A stretch of DNA of 64,000 nt from Xanthomonas vesicatoria ATCC 35937 (GTDB lineage: Bacteria; Pseudomonadota; Gammaproteobacteria; Xanthomonadales; Xanthomonadaceae), in assembly GCF_001908725.1 (NCBI RefSeq), contig NZ_CP018725.1:930001-994000 (forward strand). The letters run 5' to 3'. This document shows, in pieces, positions 27,401-37,222 of this stretch (positions are counted from its first letter, which is position 1; each line of letters opens with the position of its first letter). The notes beneath the pieces were generated by a model. That model had not been told where the DNA came from and did not search any database. It saw only the letters and a program-made list of their open reading frames with translations. The translations under genes were made by a program, and so were the position numbers.

Positions 27401-28456
27401 ATGGCTGCATCGGTTTTCGGACAACTCGACTCAATGCCCAATCACGCGCCTATAGCGCAGCCACTGGACACCCTGCGCCAAGCGCCGGTGATCGTTTGGA
27501 CCTTGCTTGCCGGAGAAGGAGTCGCCGCCGTCCTTGCACTCGCACCGGCCCTGGACGGAAATCGGTGGGTTTATTTCGGTCTTGCTTCGCTCACAATCCA
27601 GTGGGTCGCGTTATTGACGTTGACTTGTCTGTATGGACTACGCAGGCATGTAGCCAATCTCAAGCCTCTGCAGATAGCGACGCTCTCTTTGGCGCTGATG
27701 CTCGCCTGCACCTGGGCGGTCTGCGGCGCGACCTGGGCAGCACTTCACGAGACCTGGAACATGCATCCCCGAGAATGGGGATTGACCTTTTTGCGTACCA
27801 CCGGGATTGCCTTGACGGTGGGAATTCTCGGTGTGCTGGCATTCCATAACCACTGGCAGGCACAGCGGCTGGCGCTGGAAGCGAAACAGGCACAACTGGA
27901 CGCCTTGCGCGCGCGTATCCGCCCCCACTTTCTTTTTAATACACTCAACACTGGTGCTGCTCTCGTCCATGTTCACCCCGAACAGGCAGAGCGGCTGCTG
28001 CTCGATCTGGCGGATTTATTCAGAGCCGCCATGAGCAACTCGGACCATATCAGCCTCAACGAAGAGCTCGCACTGGCAAGGCGGTATTTGGAAATCGAGG
28101 AGCTGCGCTTGGGACGACGACTTACCATCGATTGGCAAGTGCCTGCAGTGCTTCCGGATGTGCACATCCCCACCCTGTCCATACAACCGCTGGTTGAAAA
28201 CGCCGTCTTTCATGGCATCGAGCCGAGCATCGACGGCGGGTGCGTATCGCTCAAAGTCACCCTGGAAGGCGAGCGGGTTAGGATTGAAATCACCAACCCG
28301 CTGCCATCTTCGCAGGAGAACACTCGCCGTGGCCATCAACTAGGTCTCGCGGCGGTCAAGGCGAGGCTAGAAACGTTCGGCAACGGCCACGCATTTCTGG
28401 CAACTCAGCGCGTCGACGGAACGTTCGTCAGCACTCTGGACCTACCAACAACCTGA
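27401..28456 (+). CDS. algZ: AlgZ/FimS-like membrane sensor histidine kinase
   Basis: This 351-aa protein has four hydrophobic segments (residues 30-50, 58-78, 92-112, 128-148) and a His_kinase domain of the LytS/AlgZ type, with the phospho-acceptor box RIRPHFLFNTLNT and an ATP-binding part with QPLVENAVFHGIE and LGLAAVKARLE. In Pseudomonas, AlgZ (FimS) with AlgR activates the fimU-pilVWXY1Y2E operon; here it is divergent from that operon, which supports the same role. No algR gene follows; the next gene is convergent and unrelated. Confidence 0.85.
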   Translation: MAASVFGQLDSMPNHAPIAQPLDTLRQAPVIVWTLLAGEGVAAVLALAPALDGNRWVYFGLASLTIQWVALLTLTCLYGLRRHVANLKPLQIATLSLALMLACTWAVCGATWAALHETWNMHPREWGLTFLRTTGIALTVGILGVLAFHNHWQAQRLALEAKQAQLDALRARIRPHFLFNTLNTGAALVHVHPEQAERLLLDLADLFRAAMSNSDHISLNEELALARRYLEIEELRLGRRLTIDWQVPAVLPDVHIPTLSIQPLVENAVFHGIEPSIDGGCVSLKVTLEGERVRIEITNPLPSSQENTRRGHQLGLAAVKARLETFGNGHAFLATQRVDGTFVSTLDLPTT

Positions 28457-28474
28457 CCCAAATGGGGACGACAC

Positions 28475-29860
28475 TCAGGTCACCACCCGATAACAAGGCC
28501 GGTAATCCCCCGAGATCTTCATCCGGCGCTGCTCGACGAAGCCGCGCAGCAGCTCGTCCAGGGCCTGCATGATGTCCGGGTCGCCGTGGATCTCGAAGGG
28601 ACCGAATTCTTCGATGCGGCGCATGCCGTCCTCCTTGACGTTGCCGGCGACGATGCCGGAGAAGGCGCGGCGCAGGTCGGCGGCCAGTGCGGGTGCCGGG
28701 CGGCCGTGGTGCAGGTCCAGGGCGGCCATGGCTTCGTGGCTCGGGACGAACGGCTGCTGGTACTCGAGCGGGATGTGCACCGACCAGTTGAAGTAGTACG
28801 AGTCTTTCTGGTCCTTGCGGTGCGCGCGCACCTCATGGATGCCTTCGGCCATGCGACGCGCGACGGCGACCGGGTCGCCAACGATGATCTCGTAGCGCGA
28901 TGCTGCCGCCTCGCCGAGTGTGAGGCGAATGAAGCGGTCGATCTGTTCGAAGTACGGCGCGGCGATGGTCGGCCCGGTCAAAATCAGCGGGAACGGCAGG
29001 CCCGCGTTCTCTTCGCGCAGCAGGATGCCGAGCAGATACAGGATCTCTTCGGCGGTACCAACGCCACCCGGAAACACCAGGATGCCGTGACCGATCCGGA
29101 CAAAGGCCTCCAGGCGCTTCTCGATATCCGGCATGATCACCAGATGATTGACGATCGGGTTCGGAGACTCGGCTGCGATGATGCCGGGCTCGGTCACGCC
29201 GATGTAGCGCGTGTGGTGCTTGCGCTGCTTGGCATGCGCAATGGTGGCGCCCTTCATCGGGCCCTTCATCGCACCCGGGCCGCAGCCGGTGCAGATGTCC
29301 AGGCCACGCAGGCCGAGCTCGTAGCCCACCTGCTTGGTGTACAGGTATTCGTCACGCGAGATGGAATGCCCGCCCCAGCACACGACCAGATTGGGATCGG
29401 ACGGCTGCAGGATGCGCGCGTTGCGCAACTGGCCGAACACGGCGTTGGTGATACCTTCGCTGGTATCGAGATCGGCGCGCTGCGCTTCCAGCTCGATGGC
29501 CATGTAGGCCAGATCGCGCACCACGGCAAACAGGAGCTCGGCGACGCCGCAGATGATCTCGCCGTCGACGAACGCCATGGCCGGCGCGTTGGTCAGATCG
29601 ATGCGGATGCCGCGATCCTGCTGGTTCACCTGGATGTCGAAATCCGGATACAGATCGCGCGCGGCGCGTGGGTCGTCCGACGCGCTGCCGCTAGTGAGCA
29701 CAGCCAGCGCGCAACGGCGCAGCAACTCGTGCATGCCGCCACTGGAGGCGTCACGTAGCCGCGCCACTTCTGCCTTGGACAACACATCCAGGCCACCACG
29801 CGGATAGATCCGCGCATCCACCACCGGCAGCGCCCGTGCTGCCGTACTGCTGAGTTCCAT
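28475..29860 (-). CDS. ppnN: PpnN nucleotide 5'-monophosphate nucleosidase (LOG family)
   Basis: This 461-aa protein matches E. coli PpnN (YgdH). The LOG-family core has CTGCGPGAMKGPMKGA and the catalytic motif FPGGVGTAEEILYLLGIL, flanked by N- and C-terminal PpnN domains. It splits nucleoside monophosphates into base and ribose phosphate and, in E. coli, is regulated by (p)ppGpp. It is convergent with the kinase gene, with 18 bp between. Confidence 0.93.
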   Translation of the reverse strand: MELSSTAARALPVVDARIYPRGGLDVLSKAEVARLRDASSGGMHELLRRCALAVLTSGSASDDPRAARDLYPDFDIQVNQQDRGIRIDLTNAPAMAFVDGEIICGVAELLFAVVRDLAYMAIELEAQRADLDTSEGITNAVFGQLRNARILQPSDPNLVVCWGGHSISRDEYLYTKQVGYELGLRGLDICTGCGPGAMKGPMKGATIAHAKQRKHHTRYIGVTEPGIIAAESPNPIVNHLVIMPDIEKRLEAFVRIGHGILVFPGGVGTAEEILYLLGILLREENAGLPFPLILTGPTIAAPYFEQIDRFIRLTLGEAAASRYEIIVGDPVAVARRMAEGIHEVRAHRKDQKDSYYFNWSVHIPLEYQQPFVPSHEAMAALDLHHGRPAPALAADLRRAFSGIVAGNVKEDGMRRIEEFGPFEIHGDPDIMQALDELLRGFVEQRRMKISGDYRPCYRVVT

Positions 29861-29912
29861 AGCTTGCTCCTGTCGTATGCACGGGACTTTAGCGTACTCA
29901 CCCGCACAAAAG

Positions 29913-29941
29913 AAAACGGCCGGGAGACCCCGGCCGTTTTT
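29913..29941. terminator. Rho-independent terminator after the TonB-dependent receptor gene
   Basis: AAAACGGCCGGG and CCCGGCCGTTTT form a strong stem around a short loop, with A and T runs on both sides. It lies between the receptor stop and the ppnN start and terminates the receptor transcript. Confidence 0.88.
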
Positions 29942-29966
29942 GCAATCTTCGACACGCTAGCCAGCT

Positions 29967-32900
29967 TTAGAACTGGTAGCGGAAGCCCAGCTGCAATGCC
30001 CAGCGGGAGATGCCGCGATCGTCGTAGACCGTGGACTGGTCCGGCGTATTGAAGCGATACACGTACTTGCCAGTAGCCGCATCGACACCACCGTATTCCA
30101 CCACGCCACGCATGCCCGGGAAGCCATACTCCTCGACACGGCCCCACTTCTTGTTGAGCAGGTTGCCGACGTTCATGACGTCAAGCCAGAGGGAGGCCTT
30201 GTTGTCCTTGAAGAAACCCGGAATTTCCTGCTCGATATGCAGGTCGAACTGGTTGATCCAGGAGTTACGTGCGCCATTACGCTCGGCGACCTGACCACGA
30301 CGGGCGGCCAGATACTCGTTGCCTTCGATGTAGTTCCAGAACGCCTGCTCTTCTCGAGCGGTCCCGAACAGCACATCGCCACGGCCAGCCGGGATATACA
30401 ACAGGTCGTTCAAGCGGCCATCGCCATTGGCGTCGTTGTCGAACGCATAGCTATACGGGCGACCATTACGGCCTTGGTAGATCAGACCCAGCTTGGTCTC
30501 GTAATCGCCGAAGAAGGCATGCTTCCAGTTCAACGTACCGAGGATGCTGTTCTTCACTTCGTACGCGGCGGTCGAGGCGACGTTTTCGTTGGCCTGGAAT
30601 ACCGCGTTATTGCCCAGCTGCGAACCCGAGGTTGAACTGGTCAGGCCGCTGACTTCGTCGGCATCGGTGTAGGTGTAGTACAGGCCCCACGACCAATCGC
30701 CACCATTGAAGGGCTTGTTCAGACCAACGGTGAAGCTCTCACTGCCGCCCTTGTCTGTGGGACGCGCGATGATCGCATCGTTGAAGCGAGGATCGCGCGA
30801 ACCGCGCGCATCGACCACGGACGCAGTGCCACGTACACAAGCAGCCGGAGCGCCTGCACCGGTGGGGTTACGGCCGTCTTCCATCCAGCAGGCACGATTC
30901 AAGCCGGCAGTATTCCAGTACAGATTGCGACCGTCCTGGCCCACGCGGCTGATGTTGCCAAGATTGAGCTGCTGGTAGTAGATCGCCTCTTTGACCTTAG
31001 TCACCACCGCCTCGGCAGATGCCACGATGCCGTACCAGGGCAACTCGGTATCGAATGCCAGATTGGCCTTCCATACCGACGGCTGACCCAGCTTGCTGTC
31101 GACGAAATCGACGGACTGCGTGGCGCCATTCAACGAACCATTACCAGTCGGCTGGTTATTGATGTCCGGCGTGAAGCGGATGCCGTTGGTGTTCACCAGC
31201 GTCTGGCTGGAGAAGTTGTAATCCGTGTAAGCCAGACCGGTGTTGGAGTACGGATTGGACAACCACACAGTTGCCGCGGCGCCCTGGAACAGGCCCACGC
31301 CACCACGCAACTGGGTGGGGCGATCGCTGTCGAAGGTGTAATTGAAACCGAAGCGCGGCTCGAACAGACCGTTCCCGTCAATGGTCTGGTCGTTACGGAA
31401 GCCGAACAGCGTCGATGCTGTTGCATTGTAGGCCGGGCTGTTTTTGACCATCGGCTCGTCGTAACGCACACCGAACGTCAGCGTCAGGTTGTTGTTGACA
31501 GCCCAGGTATCCTGCAAAAACACACCGACATTGCGCATGCCCCAATTTGCGGCGATGTCGTCGATGTTGCCGCTATTGGAGCGCGAATAACGGTAGTTCA
31601 GCGGGCGATTGGCCGCGTAGTCGGCAATCGAGTTGAACGTGTAGGAACCGAAGACGCGCTGACCAAACAGATTGAACAGGTCGTTGTCTTCGTAGTCGAA
31701 TCCGAACTTGACGGTGTGGTCGTTCAAGAACAACGTGCCGGCAAAGAAAGCGTTCCAGGTTTCGGTACGCAGCTCGTTGGCCTGGGTGCTCTGCTCGGTG
31801 CCCAGGTTGACGGTGTTGTTACCGATCCGCACAGCAATGGCCGGCAGCTGCGAGGCAGCAGTACGCACAGCGGAGTAGTCGCGGTACGAAACTTTGGCTT
31901 CGGTGGAGAAGGTGTCGGTCCAGTCGCTGAACAGCTGTGCCGTATACGTCTTGAGGCTGAAATCGCGAACGTAGTGGAACGAGTTCAGCGACAGCGCCTG
32001 ATTGCCGAAACCATTGAGATTGGCGGTGCTCTGTTCGCTCTCGCCGTAACGAACCGACGCACGGTGCTTGTCGGAAATATTCCAGTCGAGCTTGAAGCCC
32101 TTCTCTTCCGAATCCGAATCCAGGGCCGGCAACGCCAACGTCCCCGGATCGAACCCGTAGGTGTTGCGCGAAATGTCGATGATCCGATCGATATCCGCCT
32201 GCGGGATCTGAACGATATTGCTCTCGCCAGAACCGATCGGACCGTAGCCGGAGGCTCCGGTAAACACGCCCTTGCCCTTGTACTTTTCGTAGTTGGCGAA
32301 GAAGAACAGCTTGTCCTTGATGATCGGGCCGCCCAGGGTCAAGCCGTAGGTGGCCTCGTTATCGAACAGCTGCGGGCGGATATCGTTCTGGTTCTTGCCC
32401 GACCAATCGTTCTCGCGATAGGTGCCGTAGACCGACCCGTGGAATTCGTTGGTACCGGATTTGGTGACTGCATTGATCACACCACCGGTGGCGCCAGTGA
32501 TGGTGACATCGTAGTTGGCCACGTCCACGGAGATTTCGTCGATGACATCCATCGAGAACGGCTGACGGGGCGTCGGCAGGCCATTGGACTCGAGGCCGAA
32601 CGCATCGTTGGTGCTGATGCCGTCCACGCGAATCAGGTTGAAGCGCGGGTTCTGGCCGCCCACCGAGATCTCGTTACGCGCCTTGTCGGTCTGCGCTACA
32701 CGCGGATCCAGACGCACGTAGTCTTGCAGGTTGCGGTTGATCGACGGCAGGGATTCGATCTGCTCACGCGTCACGTTGGTGCCGGTGCCCATCTTGTTGG
32801 CACTGAACAGCGCCGAGCCGTAATCGCCGCCGATGGCCTGCACCGCGCCCAGCGTCGTCACGTCGCCGCCCAGGGAGGCATCGACGCTATTGACCTGGTT

Positions 32901-33212
32901 GAGGTTGAGATACACGCCCTCTTCGGTCTTGGTGCCTTCACCCGATTTGGTAATGGTGATCGTGTACGGCCCACCCACACGCAGGCCGCGCGCGTTGTAG
33001 CGTCCGCTGGCATCGGTGGTGGCGCGGCTGACGGTGCCTGATTCGACGTGGGTGATCGTGACTTCGGCATTCGGCACCGGCTGACCGCCGCTGCTGGTGA
33101 CCAGGCCAGCGACGCCGGCAGAAGTGCTCTGGGCGAACACGGGCGCGGCGGCGAGTGCGGCAACGAGACCAAGCGTGAGCTTGGACATGCGGAGACAACG
33201 GGGGTGGGTCAT
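29967..33212 (-). CDS. Oar-like TonB-dependent outer-membrane receptor
   Basis: This 1081-aa protein has a signal peptide (LGLVAALAAAPVFAQ), an N-terminal carboxypeptidase-regulatory-like beta-sandwich (GVAGLVTSSGGQPVPNAEVT) and a plug domain (VGGQNPRFNLIRVDGISTND). A 22-strand-type barrel follows, ending in the outer-membrane sorting signal ALQLGFRYQF. This is the OmpA-related (Oar) class abundant in Xanthomonadaceae; the substrate is unknown. It is monocistronic with its own terminator. An alternative start at 33188 (MSKLTLG) fits the signal peptide as well. Confidence 0.92.
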   Translation of the reverse strand: MTHPRCLRMSKLTLGLVAALAAAPVFAQSTSAGVAGLVTSSGGQPVPNAEVTITHVESGTVSRATTDASGRYNARGLRVGGPYTITITKSGEGTKTEEGVYLNLNQVNSVDASLGGDVTTLGAVQAIGGDYGSALFSANKMGTGTNVTREQIESLPSINRNLQDYVRLDPRVAQTDKARNEISVGGQNPRFNLIRVDGISTNDAFGLESNGLPTPRQPFSMDVIDEISVDVANYDVTITGATGGVINAVTKSGTNEFHGSVYGTYRENDWSGKNQNDIRPQLFDNEATYGLTLGGPIIKDKLFFFANYEKYKGKGVFTGASGYGPIGSGESNIVQIPQADIDRIIDISRNTYGFDPGTLALPALDSDSEEKGFKLDWNISDKHRASVRYGESEQSTANLNGFGNQALSLNSFHYVRDFSLKTYTAQLFSDWTDTFSTEAKVSYRDYSAVRTAASQLPAIAVRIGNNTVNLGTEQSTQANELRTETWNAFFAGTLFLNDHTVKFGFDYEDNDLFNLFGQRVFGSYTFNSIADYAANRPLNYRYSRSNSGNIDDIAANWGMRNVGVFLQDTWAVNNNLTLTFGVRYDEPMVKNSPAYNATASTLFGFRNDQTIDGNGLFEPRFGFNYTFDSDRPTQLRGGVGLFQGAAATVWLSNPYSNTGLAYTDYNFSSQTLVNTNGIRFTPDINNQPTGNGSLNGATQSVDFVDSKLGQPSVWKANLAFDTELPWYGIVASAEAVVTKVKEAIYYQQLNLGNISRVGQDGRNLYWNTAGLNRACWMEDGRNPTGAGAPAACVRGTASVVDARGSRDPRFNDAIIARPTDKGGSESFTVGLNKPFNGGDWSWGLYYTYTDADEVSGLTSSTSGSQLGNNAVFQANENVASTAAYEVKNSILGTLNWKHAFFGDYETKLGLIYQGRNGRPYSYAFDNDANGDGRLNDLLYIPAGRGDVLFGTAREEQAFWNYIEGNEYLAARRGQVAERNGARNSWINQFDLHIEQEIPGFFKDNKASLWLDVMNVGNLLNKKWGRVEEYGFPGMRGVVEYGGVDAATGKYVYRFNTPDQSTVYDDRGISRWALQLGFRYQF

Positions 33213-33582
33213 TTCGGTAGCCTCGATACAGGTTGGGCAGTGACAAAAAGGCGCAGTCAGCCCAACCGTTCCCGGGGGTGGGCTGCCGATGATCTGGGGT
33301 CCCTTGCCGCGCGGCTGGTTGCTGCCGCAACGGTTAACAACAGATTAACACGCTAAGGCCTGATTGTGACGGTGGCGTGACAAAGTTCGCGCACTGCAAC
33401 ATGAACTTCGCATGTGAAGGCGTAATCGCCAGACTGCGCAAGGTCGCAGCGGGAGTGAGGTCTGCGTCTCGAAGTAAATGATTTCGAGCGTCCAAACCAG
33501 GCACGAACGCCGTTCGCCCAGTTTGCGCAACGCTGCGCGCGACGTTCCAGGGGCCAGTGCCGGCCTGGATATGACAGCTCCC
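33213..33582. other. non-coding gap upstream of the receptor gene
   Basis: This 370-bp gap lies between the receptor start and the marC stop. Open frames here read as low-quality sequence with no ribosome site. It presumably holds the receptor promoter, but I cannot assign a convincing -35/-10 pair or operator. Confidence 0.5.
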
Positions 33583-34182
33583 TTAAATCGACACCGGCAG
33601 CTTGAAGTACGTCCCCAACCCGTCCAGGAACATCTGCACGGAAATGGCGACCAGCAGCATGCCCATCAATCGTTCGATTGCGGTCAGTGCGCGGTGACCC
33701 AGGAGCTTGTACAGCAGCGGTGCGGAGGCCAGGATCGTAGAAGCGCCGATCCAGGCGATCATCAACGCCAGGCTCCAGTCCCAAAGACGCGTGGGTTCGT
33801 TGCTGCCCATGAGCATCACCGCGGCCATGCCGGATGGGCCGGCCACCAGTGGAATGGCCAGCGGCACGATGAAGGGTTCACCATCGGGGATCTCGCCCAT
33901 CAGGCCTTCCGGGCGCGGGAAGATCATGCGGATGCCGATCAGAAACAGCACGATGCCACCGGCGATCGCCACCGACTCCTGGCGCAGGTGCATCAGCTCC
34001 AATGCGTATTTGCCGCCCCACAGGAACGCCATCAGCACACACAGCGCGATCAGCAGTTCGCGCGCCAGTACGAAGCGCTGGCGCTTGGGCGGTAGCGGCT
34101 TGAGCACGCTGAGAAAGACCGGGATGTTGCCCAGCGGGTCCAGGATCAGGAACAGCAGCAAGGCCGCTGACAGGATGGTCAT
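33583..34182 (-). CDS. MarC/YhgN-family inner-membrane protein
   Basis: This 199-aa protein has six hydrophobic segments and the MarC-family patterns LDPLGNIPVFLSVLK and VPLAIPLVAGPSGMAAVML. The family is of unclear transport function. Its start overlaps the SDR stop by 4 bp (ATGA), placing it last in a grxD-SDR-marC operon. Confidence 0.88.
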   Translation of the reverse strand: MTILSAALLLFLILDPLGNIPVFLSVLKPLPPKRQRFVLARELLIALCVLMAFLWGGKYALELMHLRQESVAIAGGIVLFLIGIRMIFPRPEGLMGEIPDGEPFIVPLAIPLVAGPSGMAAVMLMGSNEPTRLWDWSLALMIAWIGASTILASAPLLYKLLGHRALTAIERLMGMLLVAISVQMFLDGLGTYFKLPVSI

Positions 34183-34922
34183 GCGGGAGGGCTCCAGATC
34201 GCACCGCGGTGCGGGGCACCTGCCAGGGACAACAAGGTGACGCAGGCGGACGCGTAACGGGCGGGATCGGCCGCCTCACTGTCTTCCTGATGGGTAAAGG
34301 CACGCGCGCGCAATGCAGTGCGCATCGGCCCTGGTTGCAGGCCGTGGACACGCACCGGGCCGGCTGCGGTTTCGTGATGCAGACTGGCAATCACGCCCAA
34401 CTGTGCGTGCTGGGCGGCACCGTATGCGCCCCAGTACGCCTGACCGACGCGCACGGCATCGTCCACGACGAAAACCACGGCCGCGTCGTCCTGCTGTCGC
34501 ATCAGTGGCAGGCACGCCTGGGTCAGCCAGGCGCGTGCAGTAAGGTTGACGTGGATGCTGCGTGCGAAGTCCGCAGGTGCCACAAGTTCGGCAGGCGTCA
34601 GCCCACCGAAATCGGCGGCGCACTGCAGCAGTCCATGGAGACCGCCTAATTCGGAGTGCAGCCGTTGCGCCAACGCCGCGTAATCATCGGGTGTCGCACC
34701 GGCCAGATCGAGGGGATACAGCAGCGGCTCCGGCCCCAGCGTGGCGACAGCGTCATACACGCGCTCCAGCGGACGCAGCTTGCGCCCCAGCAGCACCACG
34801 GTCGCCCCTGCGGATGCGCACGCGTGTGCGGCGGCGGCGCCCAGCCCCCCCGCCGCGCCGGTGATCAGCACCACCCGCCCGCTCAGTGACTGCGATTGAC
34901 CCGGGTCCTGCAACGCACTCAC
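34179..34922 (-). CDS. YciK-like short-chain dehydrogenase/reductase with altered active site
   Basis: The start is GTG 34922, overlapping the grxD stop by 4 bp. The 247-aa protein has the Rossmann TGAAGGLG motif and aligns with E. coli YciK throughout. The catalytic Tyr is kept in AYWGAYGAAQHA, but the Lys four residues later is Gln, and the catalytic Ser region (TSSSVGR in YciK) reads VVDDAVR. It may bind NAD(P) without classical dehydrogenase activity. It is coupled to grxD upstream and marC downstream. Confidence 0.85.
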   Translation of the reverse strand: MSALQDPGQSQSLSGRVVLITGAAGGLGAAAAHACASAGATVVLLGRKLRPLERVYDAVATLGPEPLLYPLDLAGATPDDYAALAQRLHSELGGLHGLLQCAADFGGLTPAELVAPADFARSIHVNLTARAWLTQACLPLMRQQDDAAVVFVVDDAVRVGQAYWGAYGAAQHAQLGVIASLHHETAAGPVRVHGLQPGPMRTALRARAFTHQEDSEAADPARYASACVTLLSLAGAPHRGAIWSPPA

Positions 34923-35239
34923 GGCTGATACGCTTCGGTGACGATGCGCTTGAGCTCGCCGGCTTCGAACAGTTCCAGCGTGATGTCGCAGCCGCCGATC
35001 AATTCGCCATGGATGAACAACTGCGGGAAGGTCGGCCAATTGGAATAACGCGGCAGATTGGCGCGGATTTCGGGTTCTTCCAGCACGTTGACCGTGCGCA
35101 GCTGATCGGCGCCGGCGGCGATCAACGCCTGCACTGCGCGACTGGAAAACCCGCACATCGGAAATTGCGGGGTGCCTTTCATGAACAACACAATCGGATG
35201 TTGTTCGACTTCGGCCTGGATCCGTTCCATCACCGGCAT
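34919..35239 (-). CDS. grxD: monothiol glutaredoxin GrxD
   Basis: The start at ATG 35239 has AGGAG upstream. The 106-aa protein has the monothiol CGFS motif (PMCGFSSRAVQ), WPTFPQLFIHGELIGGCDI (glutathione-binding region) and normal Grx4/Grx5 length. It carries and transfers [2Fe-2S] clusters in the cytoplasm. It is first in the grxD-SDR-marC operon. Confidence 0.95.
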   Translation of the reverse strand: MPVMERIQAEVEQHPIVLFMKGTPQFPMCGFSSRAVQALIAAGADQLRTVNVLEEPEIRANLPRYSNWPTFPQLFIHGELIGGCDITLELFEAGELKRIVTEAYQP

Positions 35240-35359
35240 TGGACTCTCCTGACTGGGAGCGGCAGGCCCGACCGCCGGGTCGGATAGACTTCCGCAAAGG
35301 CGCGCATTGTAAGCCTTCACGCGAACTGTCGCCGCACTCCCTTCGCTGCCCTTGCCATC

Positions 35360-35938
35360 ATGCCGATCGAACACGTTGCACTGCCCTACTCCCGCGCCGC
35401 TCTGGAGCCGCACCTGTCTTCTGCAACCCTGGAGGCGCACCACGGCGTCTGTCATCGCGGCGAGGTGGAACGGCTCAATGCGCGCATCGAAGGCAGCGAG
35501 TTTGCCGAGCTGACGTTGGAAGAGATCATCGCGCAGGCGCAGGGCACGCTATTCCATCTGGCAGCGCAGGTGTGGAACCACAATTTCTACTGGCAATGCC
35601 TGCGGCCACGCGGCGGCGGCGAGCCGCTCGGCAAGCTGGCCGACGGCATCGGCAGATCGTTCGGCGATTTCGTGCATTTCAAGCAGGAATTCACTGGCGT
35701 CGCCTTGAGCAGCTTCGGCTCGGGTTGGGTGTGGCTGGTACAGCGCCCGGACGGGGCATTGGCCGTTGTTGCCACGCCTAATGCGTCCACCCCGCTCGCC
35801 GGGCCAGACACGCCGCTACTGGCGTGCGACCTCTGGGAACATGCGTACTACCTGGATTACCAGCAGGACCGCGCGCAGTACCTGGAGGCATTCTGGAAGC
35901 TGATCAACTGGGATTTCGTGACCAGCCGATTGGGCTAA
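35360..35938 (+). CDS. sodB: Fe-type superoxide dismutase, atypical active-site surroundings
   Basis: This 192-aa protein aligns along its whole length with E. coli SodB. The four metal ligands are kept (His27, His in QVWNHNFYW, Asp and His in CDLWEHAYYLDY) and the Gln of AAQVWNH marks the Fe type. In the helix that lines the substrate channel, His30 and Tyr34 of SodB are replaced by Cys31 and Glu35 (HHGVCHRGEV, numbered with Met). These residues are near-universal in SODs, so activity or substrate may differ. It is divergent from grxD. Confidence 0.85.
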   Translation: MPIEHVALPYSRAALEPHLSSATLEAHHGVCHRGEVERLNARIEGSEFAELTLEEIIAQAQGTLFHLAAQVWNHNFYWQCLRPRGGGEPLGKLADGIGRSFGDFVHFKQEFTGVALSSFGSGWVWLVQRPDGALAVVATPNASTPLAGPDTPLLACDLWEHAYYLDYQQDRAQYLEAFWKLINWDFVTSRLG

Positions 35939-36076
35939 CACGCCCAGCCGGATGCCGATGGTTCGTTGACCGATGTCCGGGCTACGCGCCGTCTGTCGAA
36001 GCGCAAACGACCAGCAGCGCAACGACCATCGCGACGACCCTCTCACGCGTCGCGGTCGCTCCCGAATGACTGATGC

Positions 36077-37222
36077 TCAGCCTTCGCGCAGTCGCGCGAT
36101 CACCGGCTCGACTTGCGCATTGCGCTGCAGTGCCATGCCAGCTTCCACCAGCGCCTGTGCCAGCGCCTGCGGCGCATCGGCCCGCAGGGTTGCGTGGCCC
36201 ACCTTGCGGCCATCGCGCGGCTGCTTGCCGTAGTCGTGCCAATGTCCACCGGGCACCGCCAGAAATGCCGCAGCGTCAGGCATCACGCCCAACCAGTTGA
36301 GCATGCACGCCTGACCGCGCATTGCAGTGCTGCCCAACGGCAGCCCGAGCACCGCACGCACGTGATTTTCGAACTGCGAGGTTTCCGCGCCTTCGATGGT
36401 CCAGTGGCCGGAATTGTGCACGCGCGGGGCGATCTCGTTGGCGAGCAGCTCGCCATCGCGCACGAACAATTCCAGTGCGAACACGCCCACGTAGTCCAGC
36501 CTGTCTGCAATGGCGCGCGCATGCGCGTCCGCAGTGGCCTGCAGCGTCGCGTCCACGCTGGCAGGCGCAAGACTGGCCGACAGCACGCCATCGACATGCC
36601 AGTTTTCGGTCAGCGGCCACGCACGGAACTCGCCATCGCGCCCACGCACGGCCACCACGCTGACCTCGCGTTGAAATGGCACGAACGCTTCAAGAATCAG
36701 CCCGACCTTGGAGGCCTGCGCGCCGAGCGCATCCCATGCCGCGTCCGCATCGGCAAGCGTCTTGATGCGGAACTGGCCCTTGCCGTCGTAGCCGAATCTG
36801 CGCGTCTTGAGGACGCAGGGCGCACCAATGCGCGCCAGTGCCGCGTCGAGCCCGGCGCGGTCGTCGATGGCGGCAAACTCCGGTACCGGAATGCCGAGTT
36901 CGCGAAACAGGGTTTTTTCACTCAGCCGATCCTGCGCCATCGCCAAGGCATCCGGGCGCGGAAACACCGGCACCTGCGCGGCAAGTTGCTGCGCGCTGGC
37001 CGCTGGCACGTTCTCGAAGTCGAAAGTGATCACATCCACCTGCGCGGCGAATGCAGCGAGCGCGGCGGCATCGTCGAACGCCCCCACCTGCAGCGGCGCC
37101 ATCTGCCCTGCGCAGGCATCGGCTACCGGGTCGAACACCGCGAACCGCAGCCCGAGCGGCGCACCGGCCAGTATCAGCATGCGCGCCAACTGGCCGCCCC
37201 CCAGGATGCCGACTGTGGTCAT
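36077..37222 (-). CDS. purK: N5-carboxyaminoimidazole ribonucleotide synthase
   Basis: This 381-aa ATP-grasp enzyme has [13 protein letters not shown] at the N-terminus, [14 protein letters not shown] in the ATP-grasp core and [17 protein letters not shown] near the active site. It converts AIR, ATP and bicarbonate to N5-CAIR in purine synthesis. ATG 37222 overlaps the purE stop by 4 bp. Length is close to the usual 355-385. Confidence 0.96.
   Translation of the reverse strand: MTTVGILGGGQLARMLILAGAPLGLRFAVFDPVADACAGQMAPLQVGAFDDAAALAAFAAQVDVITFDFENVPAASAQQLAAQVPVFPRPDALAMAQDRLSEKTLFRELGIPVPEFAAIDDRAGLDAALARIGAPCVLKTRRFGYDGKGQFRIKTLADADAAWDALGAQASKVGLILEAFVPFQREVSVVAVRGRDGEFRAWPLTENWHVDGVLSASLAPASVDATLQATADAHARAIADRLDYVGVFALELFVRDGELLANEIAPRVHNSGHWTIEGAETSQFENHVRAVLGLPLGSTAMRGQACMLNWLGVMPDAAAFLAVPGGHWHDYGKQPRDGRKVGHATLRADAPQALAQALVEAGMALQRNAQVEPVIARLREG

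Noticed and set aside
33353..33784. 143-aa open frame in the gap next to marC
   Set aside because: It overlaps marC, has no ribosome site and no protein-like pattern.
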